Shown here: positions 19,446 to 29,837 of the stretch, in pieces
Layout of the letters: every line of letters begins with the position of its first letter
Numbering within the stretch: the stretch's first letter is position 1
Source of the DNA: Chara braunii
Taxonomy: Eukaryota; Streptophyta; Charophyceae; Charales; Characeae
Direction of reading: 5' to 3'
Assembly (NCBI GenBank): GCA_003427395.1
Contig: BFEA01000035.1
Span: 4,370,255 to 4,412,997, forward strand
Length of the DNA: 42,743 bases
Translations under genes and position numbers: made by a program
Notes under the pieces: generated by a model
Database searches by the model: none
Seen by the model: the letters and a program-made list of their open reading frames with translations, nothing else
What the model was told of the DNA's origin: nothing

Positions 19446-21954
19446 GGACCAGCTATCCGGTCCATACAGACCCAGCATCTGGTCTCGGAAAGTTTATAGG
19501 CTAGAGGTATGGCCCAGGCAACAGAATAACGTCACCAAACGCTGCACGGCTTTGGCACTCCTACCCCAGAGATAGACCGAATTTCGATGGACTCTGAAAG
19601 GTCCTGCTTGAGTGGGATGCAGGTCTGAGTTAGGGAATGTGGGCTGATACGCTGTGTTAGAAATTAGAATTTGTTGGATACAATTGTGTCCTGCATCAGC
19701 AAGTGAAACAACAGGCACACTTTTGGTAAGTATTTGGCTCATGTTCGGTCTAATATTTAGAGAGGGCAGAAGTACATGATTACAACTGTTACGTGGATCA
19801 GAATGCAGCAGACCTGCAGGTGCGTCCTCTGTGCCAGTGCATGCAGATGACCTGGCGTGTGGTTCCAACAGCGATCGGGGGTTTTACTATAACAGACCCT
19901 GTGCAGCACCATAGCGGCAGTGGTGACATGAGTGTCCTGTTGATATGGGAAGGTTGGACTCTTAACTTGGACAATTCAGACAAGTTGGGGTGTTAGTTTT
20001 GTTGAGAGACCCCTATTTTCTGTTGAAGAGGAGGGGACACTGCCCCGTACTATTGGCCGCCGCATATATTGTGCTTACTCAGTTTGCTTTTTCTTTCACT
20101 TGATAAGAATGGGATTTGAATAGTCCGTTGGGACAACCGGTTTTAGTAAGTCGCGGTTTGCCTGTTTGTGGCCTTCCTCCCAGCAAGAGGAAAAGGAAAC
20201 AGGAAACCGAAGAAAAGGAAAAAAGAAAGGTGAAAATAAAAAGCCTTACACGCAGTGCCTATGATGATTGAATGGTTATTTATTATGTCTGCATTAGTTT
20301 CCGAAAGTTAAGCCAACGGGCCAATAAGAGGCATTAATTTTCTCCACTTCTTATCTTGTCGATTCCCTATGTCCACCCCAGTGGCTAGTGACACGGCATC
20401 CCAGAAGCATTTTTCCTTTTTATTGGTTTTAAATTTGAATCTTCATTGGTGATCATGGGATTAGAAAATATCAATCGATAATAATTGTGGAATATAAGGC
20501 TAGGCGGGTAGCAATCACATCCTTCTCCCAGACCGTAGGATGGTAAGTAATGCAAAATAAGAAAATCATAAAATATCAACAAAAGAACCTGTGGTATGGC
20601 GAGTTAGGTGCAGGAGGCAGAGCATGTAGAGGAATTTGAGACACATACAATAGCTTGCCTCTACGACGAGTCGATGTACGACGTAGTCTTTTTCTGTCCT
20701 CCATGACTGTGCGTGCGCCTATGGCAGTATTGGTATTATATTCCGGATGTGTTTTTATATCTGTGAAGCAGATGTGGATGGGATTTCATATCTCGTGGCG
20801 GATGATCTTGAGAGTCTGCACTTTTCCTGGTCTTCCATAGTTGGGAAAGCAGAACTCTTCCGTTGGTTTCTGATGAATATATATTTCCGTTGTCAGGAAA
20901 ATCCTGCTTAGCTGCGCAGCCGTGAATTGGGAAAGAGAAAGGACAGCCAGACAGCCACTGGTGGACCCTACTCTTTTTGGTTTTTGTTAGTTTTGTGTTA
21001 ATTCTTTTGCTAGCCCTTGGGCCTAGTGACGCTTTCGCTGGTGCACATGGAGACTCTGGTCGGGTTGGAGCAATCACGTGCACAGGGGTTGCTGTGGAAG
21101 AGGTGGGGGTGGAGGTTGGGGTTGGGTGTGGTGGTGGTTTACACAGAAATTTGTGTTGCTCCGACTTTGGGGAATTTTTTAATTCTCATCGCTCCTTTGA
21201 CTGAAAAGTTCTGATAAGAGACCATTGGATGTTGGGTACGTTGTGGATCCTACGCAGACATATGTTGGTTTCCTGCGGATTATCCATTGTATATTGAAAT
21301 TCATTCAATAAATAGGTTAGTACTTTCCCGCATATAGTGAAGTAATAAGGTCAGAGATTACTCGTCTGACACGGCAACGAGTTTACCACTTTCATCGGCG
21401 AACAACCGAACCCTTGGAACCTCGACCTTCCACCATTACTGATGGGGTAAGACTATGCCTTCACCATATTCATGGTGTCTCGAGCAAAAATATTATAAGG
21501 AACAAGGAAGCGACTTCTGAATTTAAAGAGCTTTGAGGCGAACTGCATGCATTCGGCTCCCCCATCCTCGTCGCGACCTGGTAGTCCTGACCCATGCAGT
21601 CTTGGAATGCCCTGGTTGGCGTACATCAGGTCTGAGAATATAGGATCTGTCGAACCAGTGGTTTGAATGTTTCATTTTCTCCACATCCATCGCTATTGTG
21701 CTCCCCTGAACACAACACACCCTCCCTCATCATGACTGGTGGAGGAAAGAAAGGCTGTATACGTGTATGGTCGTGTGTTTTGTGTTCGCGGGAAGACTTC
21801 AAATGGTAAGGTGATGTAAAAGAATAAGATAATGATGCTGTCCATGTGTCCACATTGTGAGCCTTAAGATGGAGGAAAAAAAAAGATTCAACCTTTGTCT
21901 CACAGGGCACTATCAGAATCGGAACTGGTTTATCTAAAGTTCAAACTCGTAATG
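19446..21954. other. Unassigned sequence
   Basis: About 2.5 kb with no recognised gene, RNA or element; an A/G-rich stretch lies at 20180-20250. Confidence 0.45.
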
Positions 21955-22440
21955 TGTTTATCAACAGCTACATGTGTGTCCATTCTCCATTCGGCGGACG
22001 TGCTTTATTTATGCATCTTTCTACACTTCGTCTTAATGCGCCGCAAGTGCCCTACCTGTACGCTTTCTTTTCATCAAATTCATAATCCAGACCGTTCAGA
22101 CTTGTGTACGACCGTCGATCTCCCAAAACCACCTACCTTATAAGAAAGCAGCTGTTTACCAACAGCAACATGTGCGTATGCCGTTGTTCACGAATTCAAA
22201 GTTCAAACACACCAGCTGTTCACCAACAGCAACATGTGTGTATGACCGTGGATCTCCCAAAACCACCTACCATCATAAGAAAGCAGATAGGAAAGAGCTG
22301 CGTCCCTGGAATAGATCGACTAGTTTGTATCGTCGTTTAGGTGTAATCAGTTGTGACCATGTGACCAGGTGTGTGTCCCGGTCAAGCACTCACAGGGTCT
22401 CTACCAAAACCACCTACCATGAGAAGATAGCCATGTGTAC
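21955..22440. repeat. Irregular array of CAACAGCAACATGTG and CCAAAACCACCTACC motifs
   Basis: CAACAGC(A/T)ACATGTG(T/C)GT occurs near 21963, 22161 and 22225. GATCTCCCAAAACCACCTACC occurs near 22114 and 22249, with a partial third copy near 22402. A related TCAACAGTTGCATGTGTG is at 9538. This is a decayed complex tandem repeat, not a CRISPR array. Confidence 0.65.
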
Positions 22441-22524
22441 CTGGGATATGTCGAGGTCACCATCACTTTTTGGATATATCTGGTGGTGACCAATTCTATA
22501 TCGTTTTCTTCTTTAATTTATTTA

Positions 22525-22562
22525 TAAAAGCCCAGGGTGTTGTAGAGGCCAAGGACTAGACC
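22525..22562 (-). repeat. Retroelement 3'-tail-like repeat, copy 1
   Basis: AAAGCCCAGGGTGTTGTAGAG and GCCAAGGACTAG match 23887-23925 (AAAGCGCAGGGTGTTGTAGAG). Both have a T-rich run just upstream, that is, an A-rich tail on the minus strand. This suggests a shared retroelement 3' end. Confidence 0.4.
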
Positions 22563-22840
22563 CACGATGATCGCTGGCAGCGGCGGCGGACGGTTGTCCT
22601 GACAGGATAGGCCTCCTTCGCTACCCTTCCCCACGTTAAAACTAAGTGCAACCCCTATCCCTACTATCCTACCTCACTGTGACCAGCTCTCAGGACCATA
22701 ACCCTACCTTGGAATATCGAGGGCGATTCTATATCATCCTCTGAATGAGACAGCGCCGGAGGTCAAAGGAGTTGTTCTCCATATTCTAAAGGGCAACCAG
22801 TTCTTCTCCAGCCAGGTGCAGCAGCCATCTGACTGGTGGT

Positions 22841-22897
22841 TTAAAATTGGAATGATACATAGATTATTAGCATAGCCCCTGTGCAAGGATGACGTGC
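22841..22897 (+). pseudogene. Truncated U6 snRNA copy joined to a TTAA-element end
   Basis: From TTAAAATTGGAATGATACA to GTGCAAGGATGACGTGCAC it matches the central U6 region with several substitutions (ATAGATTATTAG for AGAGAAGATTAG). The 5' third and the 3' end are missing. Its left boundary is the TTAA that also forms the right flank of an ACTGGTGGT-ended element at 22832-22840. The other three U6 copies here all carry CCGTTAAAA at this point, so the element probably inserted into the U6 TTAA. Confidence 0.7.
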
Positions 22898-23886
22898 ACT
22901 ACTTTGAAGCGAGAAGCACTGTAGCAACATTGTCTGCATGTGCTGTACTATTACCAGCCTAAACATCCAGGCACCCTTAGATAGGGCTGATCTGGGCGTT
23001 TGTGGAGAGCGCTATGTGGACAGGCTTGAGCCATGCACAGGCTTGAGGCAAGGTTCTTGAAAAAGAAAAAAAAAATGGAGGTTCTACCCCAACCTGTACG
23101 GCGTTGTCTACGTCGTACCCTTTGTAATCCATGATGATTTGTTATTAAGTTTCAACTTTTAGTAGTTTCTATAGGTTAGTACTTTCGACCCCTCCCTTGC
23201 CAAGCCTTGAAATGCACTGTGCGGAAAAAAAAAAAAAAAAAACGAGCTGGCAGCCAAGCCCCGAAAGGTGCGTCGCTATACAAGCTGCATATTTGTTTTC
23301 ATAGAGGGGGAACATGCCGGTGGTTTAAACAGGGGGAAATCATTGATCCAACCATTACAAAGAAAAAAGGAAAGAAAAACAACCCAGGGAAAAGAACTTA
23401 TGTGGGGGTTCTGGCAGACAGGGAATCCACAGAGCAGACACAAAGGCATGCACCCGACATTGGACCAGGCATGTCTGTGCTTTCCTATCGTAGCACTGGA
23501 TATCGGACAAGGTTCGCAGGCTCTGTCCTTTACCTGATGTTGGCGTACTGTCTTGCCCTGGATAGAGTTCACAGCCATAATGACCTGTGACTGGGAAGTG
23601 GATGGAGTACAGATATATGATTACCCTGCGTGGGTGTTTAAGGCTGAGGGCTGTGCTCCACAGCATTACACTGACAAATTCCTCGAAGAAAATTGGGGCT
23701 TCACTCGCGAAAGAGGAATTTTTGGTAGGCAGGCCATGGCCCACGGTGCTCGGCTCAGGGAAGACAAATGTTGCGAACGCGCAGTGCATTTGGGTGTTCG
23801 AAAAACGCGCCGTAATCTTTATTGGAACGGAACACGTTCTCTTATTGCTGGCAATTTCCTTTTTTTAAGTTTTTTTTTTTTCCCTG
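22898..23886. other. Unassigned sequence with inverted match to 24190-24270
   Basis: An A run at 23225-23242 and a solo TTAA-family end at 23316-23328 are visible. CTGTGCTCCACAGCATTACA near 23650 is the reverse complement of the 24149 repeat. A minus frame of 144 codons (23355-23789) crosses these repeats and is not supported as a gene. Confidence 0.4.
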
Positions 23887-23925
23887 TAAAGCGCAGGGTG
23901 TTGTAGAGGCGAAGGACCAGCCACC
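23887..23925 (-). repeat. Retroelement 3'-tail-like repeat, copy 2
   Basis: This is the second copy of the GCAGGGTGTTGTAGAGGCGA motif, preceded by a T run at about 23871-23881. On the minus strand it reads as a short body ending in poly-A. The 5' extent is unknown. Confidence 0.4.
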
Positions 23926-24148
23926 AGTAGAGGATGGTCAATCTTCTTGTGAAGAAAATTTTCCCATCGAATACGTATCAAGCCGCCTTGGTGTACTTGG
24001 CCGCAACCTGGTCGTTTAACATCAATGACCAGATTTCAGCTGCCGGGCGCCCACTTGCACTCCATGTCCGCTAGAACTGGAAAGTCTCTTGTAAGAACTT
24101 TGAAACCGAGAGGTCGGCAGAGTGTCCAAAGTATTACTGCGACGACAG

Positions 24149-24308
24149 CGGGCCTGTCAATATAAGAAGTGGAGTTCCTCAGTGTAATGCCGTGGAGCAC
24201 AACGCCTGGACCGCCAGTACCTTTCCCGCGGGCCTGTCAATATAAGAAGTGGAGTTCCTCAGTGTAATGCTGTGGAGCACAACGCCTGGACCACCAGTAC
24301 CTTTCCCA
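24149..24308. repeat. 80-bp tandem duplication
   Basis: GGGCCTGTCAATATAAGAAG through AACGCCTGGACC(A/G)CCAGTAC is repeated once with very few changes. The unit contains the left tip of a TTAA-family element. Part of it (CAGTGTAATGCTGTGGAGCAC) also appears inverted at about 23653-23677. Confidence 0.85.
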
Positions 24309-24478
24309 GCTATTTTTTGGAACTTGTGGCTTGCACGATGCGGCAACTTTCAGGTCTCGGCCTCAGGAGCGAAATGGCTGGCAGCGCCAACCCAAAGGAG
24401 GCCCGGGGTGCCTCGCTTCTTTTTGGCGGGCAGTGTGTTTCGAGCCCTGGAGAAAAGCACGTTGGAAGTACTGGTGAT
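24290..24478. mobile_element. TTAA-family element, type 1
   Basis: Left end ACCACCAGTACCTTTCCC, right end GAAGTACTGGTGAT followed by TTAA. The core is AAATGGCTGGCAGCGCCAACC. Its left flank is an 80-bp tandem duplication that also duplicated its first bases. Confidence 0.65.
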
Positions 24479-24482
24479 TTAA

Positions 24483-25070
24483 GGTTACAGTCTGCGTAGG
24501 AGCAGAGTGGGCGCAAACTTGCACTGCCTGCGGAGACTAAGGGGCTCTGACTGTTGGTATTTTTATGCTTTGGAAAGCATGAACCTGCGTGCTGTAATGT
24601 GGTCAGATTCATGCTTTCCTAGCATGACCAAAGCACCAGCAGGCCCTGCCACTGATACCCTCGGATCCGGTCATCCAAAACTGTTTCCACTCGCAGCGAC
24701 CTTCTTCACTCAAATAGAATTTGCAGCAACTTTCAGTCTAGACACAGCTATAACGACTGGGCTTTCTATTCGGGTGAAGACGCGAGGGCTAGGCCAGGAA
24801 AGCGAAAGCCTCAAACTATTGGTGGCCTCCTATGGCCCCTAAACGTAAAGAAGAAAACCTCGTCACCACTGGTTACAAGCATTAAACCCCTGCTACTGAA
24901 ACGGAGGTGCATTACAGAAGCGTGCAGCAAAATGCAGCGTATGGGGGTCTGAAAAAAACACTCGAATCTCCTGGGTCAGGGTCCACTTACTGGGATTCTT
25001 GTGATCGTAGTGCGTATGATCTGGCCGTAGGTTAGGACCTGCCCGTAAATTACACCGATCAATGGCCAGG
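24483..25070. other. Unassigned sequence
   Basis: Apart from the small hairpin at 24572 nothing was recognised. Confidence 0.45.
24572..24619. repeat. 12-bp stem hairpin
   Basis: GGAAAGCATGAA at 24572-24583 pairs perfectly with TTCATGCTTTCC at 24608-24619 across a 24-base loop. It is isolated and of unknown role. Confidence 0.5.
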
Positions 25071-25348
25071 AATGAAGAATCCGGGTTGCGGGTGCCGGAA
25101 GATTTTGGTCCCCACCAGATGTACGTGGTTGGGGGCTCCTTTCACCACTTGCCGAATATGAAGAATTGGGAATACCTTTGCCACCACCTATGTCAAAATA
25201 CCTGAGTGTAATGAAGAATCCGGGTTGCGGGTGCCGGAAGATTTTGGTCCCCACCAGATGTACGTGGTTGGGGGCTCCTTTCACCACTTGCCGAATATGA
25301 AGTATTGGGAATACCTTTGCCACCACCTATGTCAAAATACCTCAGTGT
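25071..25348. repeat. 139-bp tandem duplication, very recent
   Basis: Two head-to-tail copies start AATGAAGAATCCGGGTTGCG and include CAGATGTACGTGGTTGGGGG. I see only two differences between them in the compared part (A/T near GAAGAATTGGG and G/C in CCTGAGTG). Confidence 0.9.
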
Positions 25349-26095
25349 GGAACTTGGCAATTGTGAAATATGGTGAGGCATCTGGACGTAAACAATGGCA
25401 AGGTACACTTGAGAACAGTGCATGCATCTTCCCACCACTTCGTCAAGATACACTTCCTGTATTTCTCGTTTGACAAGCGGCGGGCCGAGATGTGCATATA
25501 CTTTCCAACTCATGGTGAGTTCTAATGTGTACAAATACGAAAATTGCATGCATGCATGCGAAAAAAAAAGAAAAAAAGATTGCATGCATGCACAGACTGC
25601 AGGACTAGGAGAAAGAGGAAAAAAAAGGAGAAAGGAAAAAGGAAGAAAGAAAGAAGAGGAGAAAGTTGAGGCCTTCATATAATGCTTCTGGGTCCTTTTG
25701 GGTCCAGAATAGCGCAAGCAGCTTCTGCTACAAGCTCTGCCCTCGGCAGTGACTTGTTTGTCTTTTAGGACAAGAGCTACGGTAGTGCTAGCTCAGTAGC
25801 GATGACGGCATTAAAAACGGGCCCCATCTACAAGCAGAATGAGTGGCTATGGAAAATTCCAATCAGGATAAGTGGACAGACTCCTGTTGTTTTCTTATTT
25901 TGGGCTTTTGGTTTTGTTTTTATCCTTAAAAATAATAATAAAATAATAATAATAAACTTTGGGGCCCTTGGGCCCCTTTTGTTGTTGAGGTAGAGACGGG
26001 GAATTGTAGAGTTGTGCCTCGGAAGAGAGGGCACAAACAGAATTCAGGACGATTCTCTTCATGTCTGTAAGAGTATTAAAGTGGTATAGAGTCTT

Positions 26096-26098
<3 letters not shown>
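25349..26098. other. Unassigned A-rich sequence
   Basis: Holds the GCATGCATGC blocks and an A/G-rich tract (25600-25670). Confidence 0.4.
25544..25592. repeat. Two GCATGCATGC (RY-like) blocks separated by an A tract
   Basis: ATTGCATGCATGCATGCG and ATTGCATGCATGCAC flank an A-rich spacer. CATGCATG is the RY element bound by plant B3 factors, but no gene is adjacent, so this is a motif match only. Confidence 0.4.

Positions 26099-26127
<29 letters not shown>
26099..26127. repeat. A29 run followed by A/G-rich tract
   Basis: Twenty-nine A residues followed by GAAAAGAAAGAG. It may be the tail of a retrocopy, but no recognisable body precedes it. Confidence 0.9.
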
Positions 26128-26129
<2 letters not shown>

Positions 26130-26391
26130 AAAGAAAGAGAAAAAGAAAAAGTCGGATAGAGTTACTGTGAATAGAAAAATAACGAAAGCCTGACGCATGG
26201 ACACTCTGCTGTCTGTCAGTCAGTGGCTTCCTTTCAGTTTTCTTTTTTTTTTCCCCTTTTTTCGATCATTTGTTTAATATCTGGAATAATGTTCAAGAAG
26301 GGATGAATGTGCATCACAAATGGAAATAAGTTCAAATAACACAATGAGAGGTTTGAGACAGAAGTCAGGTATGATTGGTTGGATGGAGAAG

Positions 26392-26431
26392 AGATGCAGT
26401 GACACTGAAAGAGATGCAGTGGCACTGAAAC
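26392..26431. repeat. 20-21-bp tandem duplication
   Basis: AGAGATGCAGTGACACTGAA is followed by AGAGATGCAGTGGCACTGAA. Confidence 0.8.
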
Positions 26432-26640
26432 TGTGGGCGTCGCTCCACTAAACATGCTACAGAGCATGGAACAAACGCTTTCGAACTGATACAACCATTT
26501 GCACGTATTGGGACCATCACCAGCGCTATATACATTTAGAATGGCATCCAGTGGAGAGAGGCCCTGTATATGGAATGGCAGTTGCCCTTATACGGTTACG
26601 GTGTGGGCACATTCTCGTGGATCGAGGTCCCACTAGCAAA

Positions 26641-26784
26641 GAGGGTTGGATTCATCACCTGAATCTGGATGGGTTTTGAGCGTGCAAAAAGGATTGGATC
26701 AAGCGCCTGAATCTGGATGGGTTTTGAGCACGCAAAGAGGATTGGATTATGCGGCTGAATCTGGATGGGTTTTGAGCAGAGATG
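26641..26784. repeat. Three tandem 48-bp units
   Basis: The shared part CTGAATCTGGATGGGTTTTG occurs three times with a 48-base period. Because 48 is a multiple of three, one frame stays open as a 16-residue repeat (ESGWVLS), but there is no other sign of a gene. Confidence 0.85.
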
Positions 26785-26940
26785 CTGACAAGCAGATCAG
26801 TTGCAATTTTTTTGGCACCTCTCCCACAGACATGTCCAGATTCACCCGTTCAATGCAATCATCAATAGATGGAGCCACTCCCTAGGTGCTAGTGGTGTGT
26901 GCTCTTATCAGCACCACTATCACTGAGGGGGTCGTTTTTT

Positions 26941-26987
26941 ATTAAAAAATAAAATAAAATAAAATAAAATAAAAAATTAAAAAAAAT
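26941..26987. repeat. (AAAAT)n repeat
   Basis: TAAAATAAAATAAAATAAAA-type pentamer repeat, A/T only. Confidence 0.9.
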
Positions 26988-27126
26988 CCAATCCTCTCTG
27001 ATTGTGCGACCTCACCCTGGGAAGATTGTAGGAGCATGATCCTTTATGATGTAGGCCACCTGCTGTTTTTTGTGTGTGTTTCTTTTCAAACCATGCCTGT
27101 CGGGAAAGAAAAAGAAGAACAAATAG

Positions 27127-27161
27127 GGGGAGGAGGAGGAGGAGGAGGAGGAGGAGGAGGT
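27127..27161. repeat. (GGA)n microsatellite
   Basis: About eleven GGA triplets. The poly-Gly and poly-Pro frames across it are by-products. Confidence 0.95.
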
Positions 27162-27950
27162 TGCTGTGTTGGCAGGAATGCAAGTCCAGGAAATGCTGCT
27201 GCTAGAATACACCTTGGCCCTGCGCCCCCTTCTCCCCTCCCCCCCTTGCCCCCCTGCTCTCGACGTGCACAAACGACAAAAACCATCGCTATGTATCTTT
27301 CCATGTTCTTGTGGAATATTCACTTTCGTTTTGTAGGTTTCGAGAGTAATGGAGAGAGGCCCAATGTGCACTTGTGAAGGCATGGAATGCCTATCCAAAT
27401 TTAGCACAATTTTAAATTTTAAATTTGTCTGTTTCCCAAAAGTGCTCTATGGTTGGTTGGGGTTGACAGCAGGGTGAATGGCTGGCATCGGTCAGGACTC
27501 GAGGCCGTTCACTCTAGCCAAGCCCCCATATTAACTGAAGTTGTATGAGTGGCCCTCGATGGCGGGAGAAAATTTCAAGTCCCTTTGCGTGGTGGCTGGA
27601 TGGTCCACATCTTCAGAGAGCGAAATAAGAAGAGGAGGATGCATGGATTCGGAGCTTAAGGGCTCAAATCTTGAGGCACACGCGTAATGTTCGGGGTTGG
27701 AGAAAGAAGGAAAAGAGTTTGTGGAGCTAGGAAAGTAAGGGAAAAAGGGAGAGCAGGCGAGGGGGAAATGATGTCTATAGGAACAGTGAACATTCATGCG
27801 TCGTCATAGTGTATAATATACTTTTTCATAATAATGTCCTCAATAATCTACATCGAAGGAATGAGATGACCTGTGTGACTCGTTGTCTTATACTATATAG
27901 GACGAAAGTTCGCAGTCTGTGACATTGATCTGCTATATGCAGGCATCCGA
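27162..27950. other. Unassigned sequence
   Basis: C-rich 27220-27255 and an AT palindrome (TTTTAAATTTTAAATTT) near 27410. The minus strand around 27455-27525 (GGCTAGAGTGAACGGCCTCG) faintly resembles a tRNA-derived head. Confidence 0.35.
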
Positions 27951-28074
27951 AGGGCATACTCTTAGTAGGACTTGTTCCACTCAGCTCTGGACGTGATTGC
28001 GGTCAGATTCGTCCAGGTCCGGCGGTGGTTGTGGTCAGATACATTTAGGAAAGAGCTAATGTGAGTGTGAAGGC
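27951..28074. mobile_element. Second full copy of the AGGGCGTACTCACA MITE
   Basis: The left end AGGGCATACTCTTAGTAGGA, internal GGACGTGATTGCGGTCAG and right end TAATGTGAGTGTGAAGGC align with 549-676 over their whole length. This confirms a dispersed family and not a local repeat. Confidence 0.6.
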
Positions 28075-28196
28075 ATTATTGCCTTTCCCATCCAGAGTCA
28101 TGGCAGATGCCAATTCAGCTTTGCCGGTACAGGTTGAGTGAATTGCTCTCCGTATCTTCAGTTGTTCTTTTTTACTATATCCAATATAGCAGCAAT

Positions 28197-28287
28197 CATC
28201 TCGATCTACGCGTGTCATCCTTGTGCAGGGGCCATGCTAATCTTCAGTCTCTGTATTGTTCCAATTTTAACGGATATCCCGAAGGAC
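28197..28287 (-). pseudogene. U6 snRNA pseudogene, minus strand
   Basis: The reverse complement reads GTCCTTCGGGATATCCG, then AAAATTGGAACAATACAGAGA, a four-base insertion, and AAGATTAGCATGG, then CCCCTGCACAAGGATGACAC up to the GATCGAGA block. The 3' terminus (AATGGTCC) is lost or diverged. The insertion falls at the ACAGAGA box and would spoil function. A T-rich stretch lies beyond its 3' side at 28167-28173, but no clear target duplication was found. Confidence 0.8.
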
Positions 28288-28553
28288 AATAGTAGTCATC
28301 AGATGACGCTATATGACAGTAGGCATTGAGATTGAGCCATAGTAGCCCTTGCGCAATGCTGAGAAGGGGATCTGCGATGAATGATGATCTCCCAATGATT
28401 GCCTGTAGGATTGCAATATATAGTTCATGTCTGTCACTGCTCAAAATTTGTCAAAGTTTGGGTGTTGCAGTTTGTTCTTGGCATTCAACTGCAGCCCGGT
28501 TGTTTGAGGAGGATGACGAAAATATATAATATTTCAAGAAAAGCTTGGCTCAA

Positions 28554-28887
28554 ACCACCAGCACTTTTCTCCGACCCTGGAAATACCCTCCCTACGTGCC
28601 AAAAGAACAACGGATCGCCGCGGGCCTTCTTTTGGCTGGGTACTGCTGACCATTTTGGTCCAGTAGGGCAACCCTTGAAACTTGCGGCTGTGTGCACACT
28701 GCAAGTTATAGCGGGGGGAACATGTCTAAAACAATATACCTTACCTTATCCCAGGAGGCTCGACGCGTGCAAGAGTCGACGAAGGCGTCTAGCGAGCCCT
28801 CTGGAGGCTCGCTGCAGAGTTGGAAACAAATATAGCAAACACAACATGGTATAGACAATTTACTAATTTAGAGTTAGTACTGGTGGT
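28554..28887. mobile_element. TTAA-family element, type 1, enlarged
   Basis: Left end ACCACCAGCACTTTTCTCC preceded by TCAA, right end GTTAGTACTGGTGGT followed by TTTAA. The type 1 core (TTTTGGCTGGGTACTGCTG) is near 28628. About 140 bases of extra sequence near the right end include an imperfect GAGGCTCG repeat (28755-28815), perhaps a later insertion. Confidence 0.5.
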
Positions 28888-28993
28888 TTTAACTTTCAGC
28901 GGAACTTCAGCCGTATATATTGATGTGTGATATAAGTCCAGCCAATCGCTTTTCGTTATCTTTTCTTCTGCCTCATCTTTATATGATGGTTAA

Positions 28994-29146
28994 ACCACCA
29001 GTACTTGGCCCAGCTATCGGCCGTGGAAAAGAATAGAGTAGAAACGTTTCTAGTCGGATGAATTTGGGTGCTCCTGTAGTGGCCCGTACGTTTCCGAAAA
29101 TCGTGGCTTGGTATCCGGCACGACCTTATTAGGAAGTACTGGTGGT
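28994..29146. mobile_element. TTAA-flanked ACCACCAGTAC element, type 3
   Basis: The element starts ACCACCAGTACTTGGCCCAG and ends GAAGTACTGGTGGT, with TTAA on both sides (28990-28993, 29147-29150). At 153 bp it is a clear non-autonomous inverted-repeat element. A TTAA target duplication is the signature of piggyBac-type transposition; assignment to that superfamily is inference. The closest relative in the window is 19291-19441. Confidence 0.75.
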
Positions 29147-29150
29147 TTAA

Positions 29151-29336
29151 ACCACCAGTTCACACGAGCGTAAGTTGACAAAGCTACCTTCCAAGGGCTG
29201 TGAGCCTGCAGTCGCGCCTTTGCAAAGTGGCCTGCCACTTTCGCTACCAGCCCTGGTGCCTCGAAGCCAAGTGCTCTTAGCCTCTTACCGCGTATGCTGG
29301 AAAGAGCACCAGTGCGGTTCGTGCGAACTGATCGTT
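29151..29336. mobile_element. TTAA-flanked ACCACCAGT element, type 2
   Basis: It begins immediately after the TTAA that closes the type 3 element and ends GAACTGATCGTT followed by CTAA. The interior (AAGTTGACAAAGCTACCTTCC, then AAAGTGGCCTGCCACTTTCG) matches 18916-19074 and 13768-13933. It shares its left target site with its neighbour. Confidence 0.65.
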
Positions 29337-29340
29337 CTAA

Positions 29341-29530
29341 ACCACCAGTACCATCCTCCGCTATCGATGCTGAGCTTAAAATCGCCCTGCGTGCCCAAAA
29401 AAAACGAACGGGCGCGGGCCTTATTTTGGCTGGCGCCACCAACCATTTCGGGCCGGTAGTGCCGTTACCTGCTTGCTCACGAATACACCGGCGTGTATTT
29501 GATTTTCAAGCGGGGAAAGGTACTGATGGT
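29341..29530. mobile_element. TTAA-family element, type 1 with TGGCTGGCGCCACCA core
   Basis: It begins ACCACCAGTACCATCC just after a CTAA and ends GGTACTGATGGT. The interior carries TTTTGGCTGGCGCCACCAACC followed by a GGGCCGGTAG-like block, the diagnostic core of type 1 copies. It forms the third member of a three-element array starting at 28994. Confidence 0.65.
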
Positions 29531-29837
29531 TGTAGGGAGGCGGCGGAAAATGACGGATTGTTGCCCCTTTCCTCCTACCCCCACTCCCCCTCACTCCCAG
29601 CCTGTTCCCCATCTACAGCTGGTTGTCTGAGCTTGCTCGTCTTATGGTTTGTGGCACAGTTCAATTTGCATGGACCAAGAGATACTGCTCATTCAAATTC
29701 ACTACGTGCGGCGGCTGCAGCCAATATTTCGTGGTCCGGGTTAGTGGAATGGCAACACTGGAGCGGACGGCATACGAGGTCCAGGTCTGGTGCATGGCAC
29801 ACCTGAAAATATACATTGAGTGTGGGATAAGTTATAA

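Noticed and set aside
21955-22440. Repeated motifs resembling a CRISPR array
   Set aside because: Repeat lengths and spacings are irregular, spacers are themselves related, and the context is eukaryotic.
26646-26885. 79-codon frame with 16-residue repeats
   Set aside because: It stays open only because the tandem unit is 48 bp; no other coding evidence.
27012-27407. Frames with poly-Gly, poly-Pro or poly-Ser across the GGA repeat
   Set aside because: They are microsatellite artefacts open in several frames at once.
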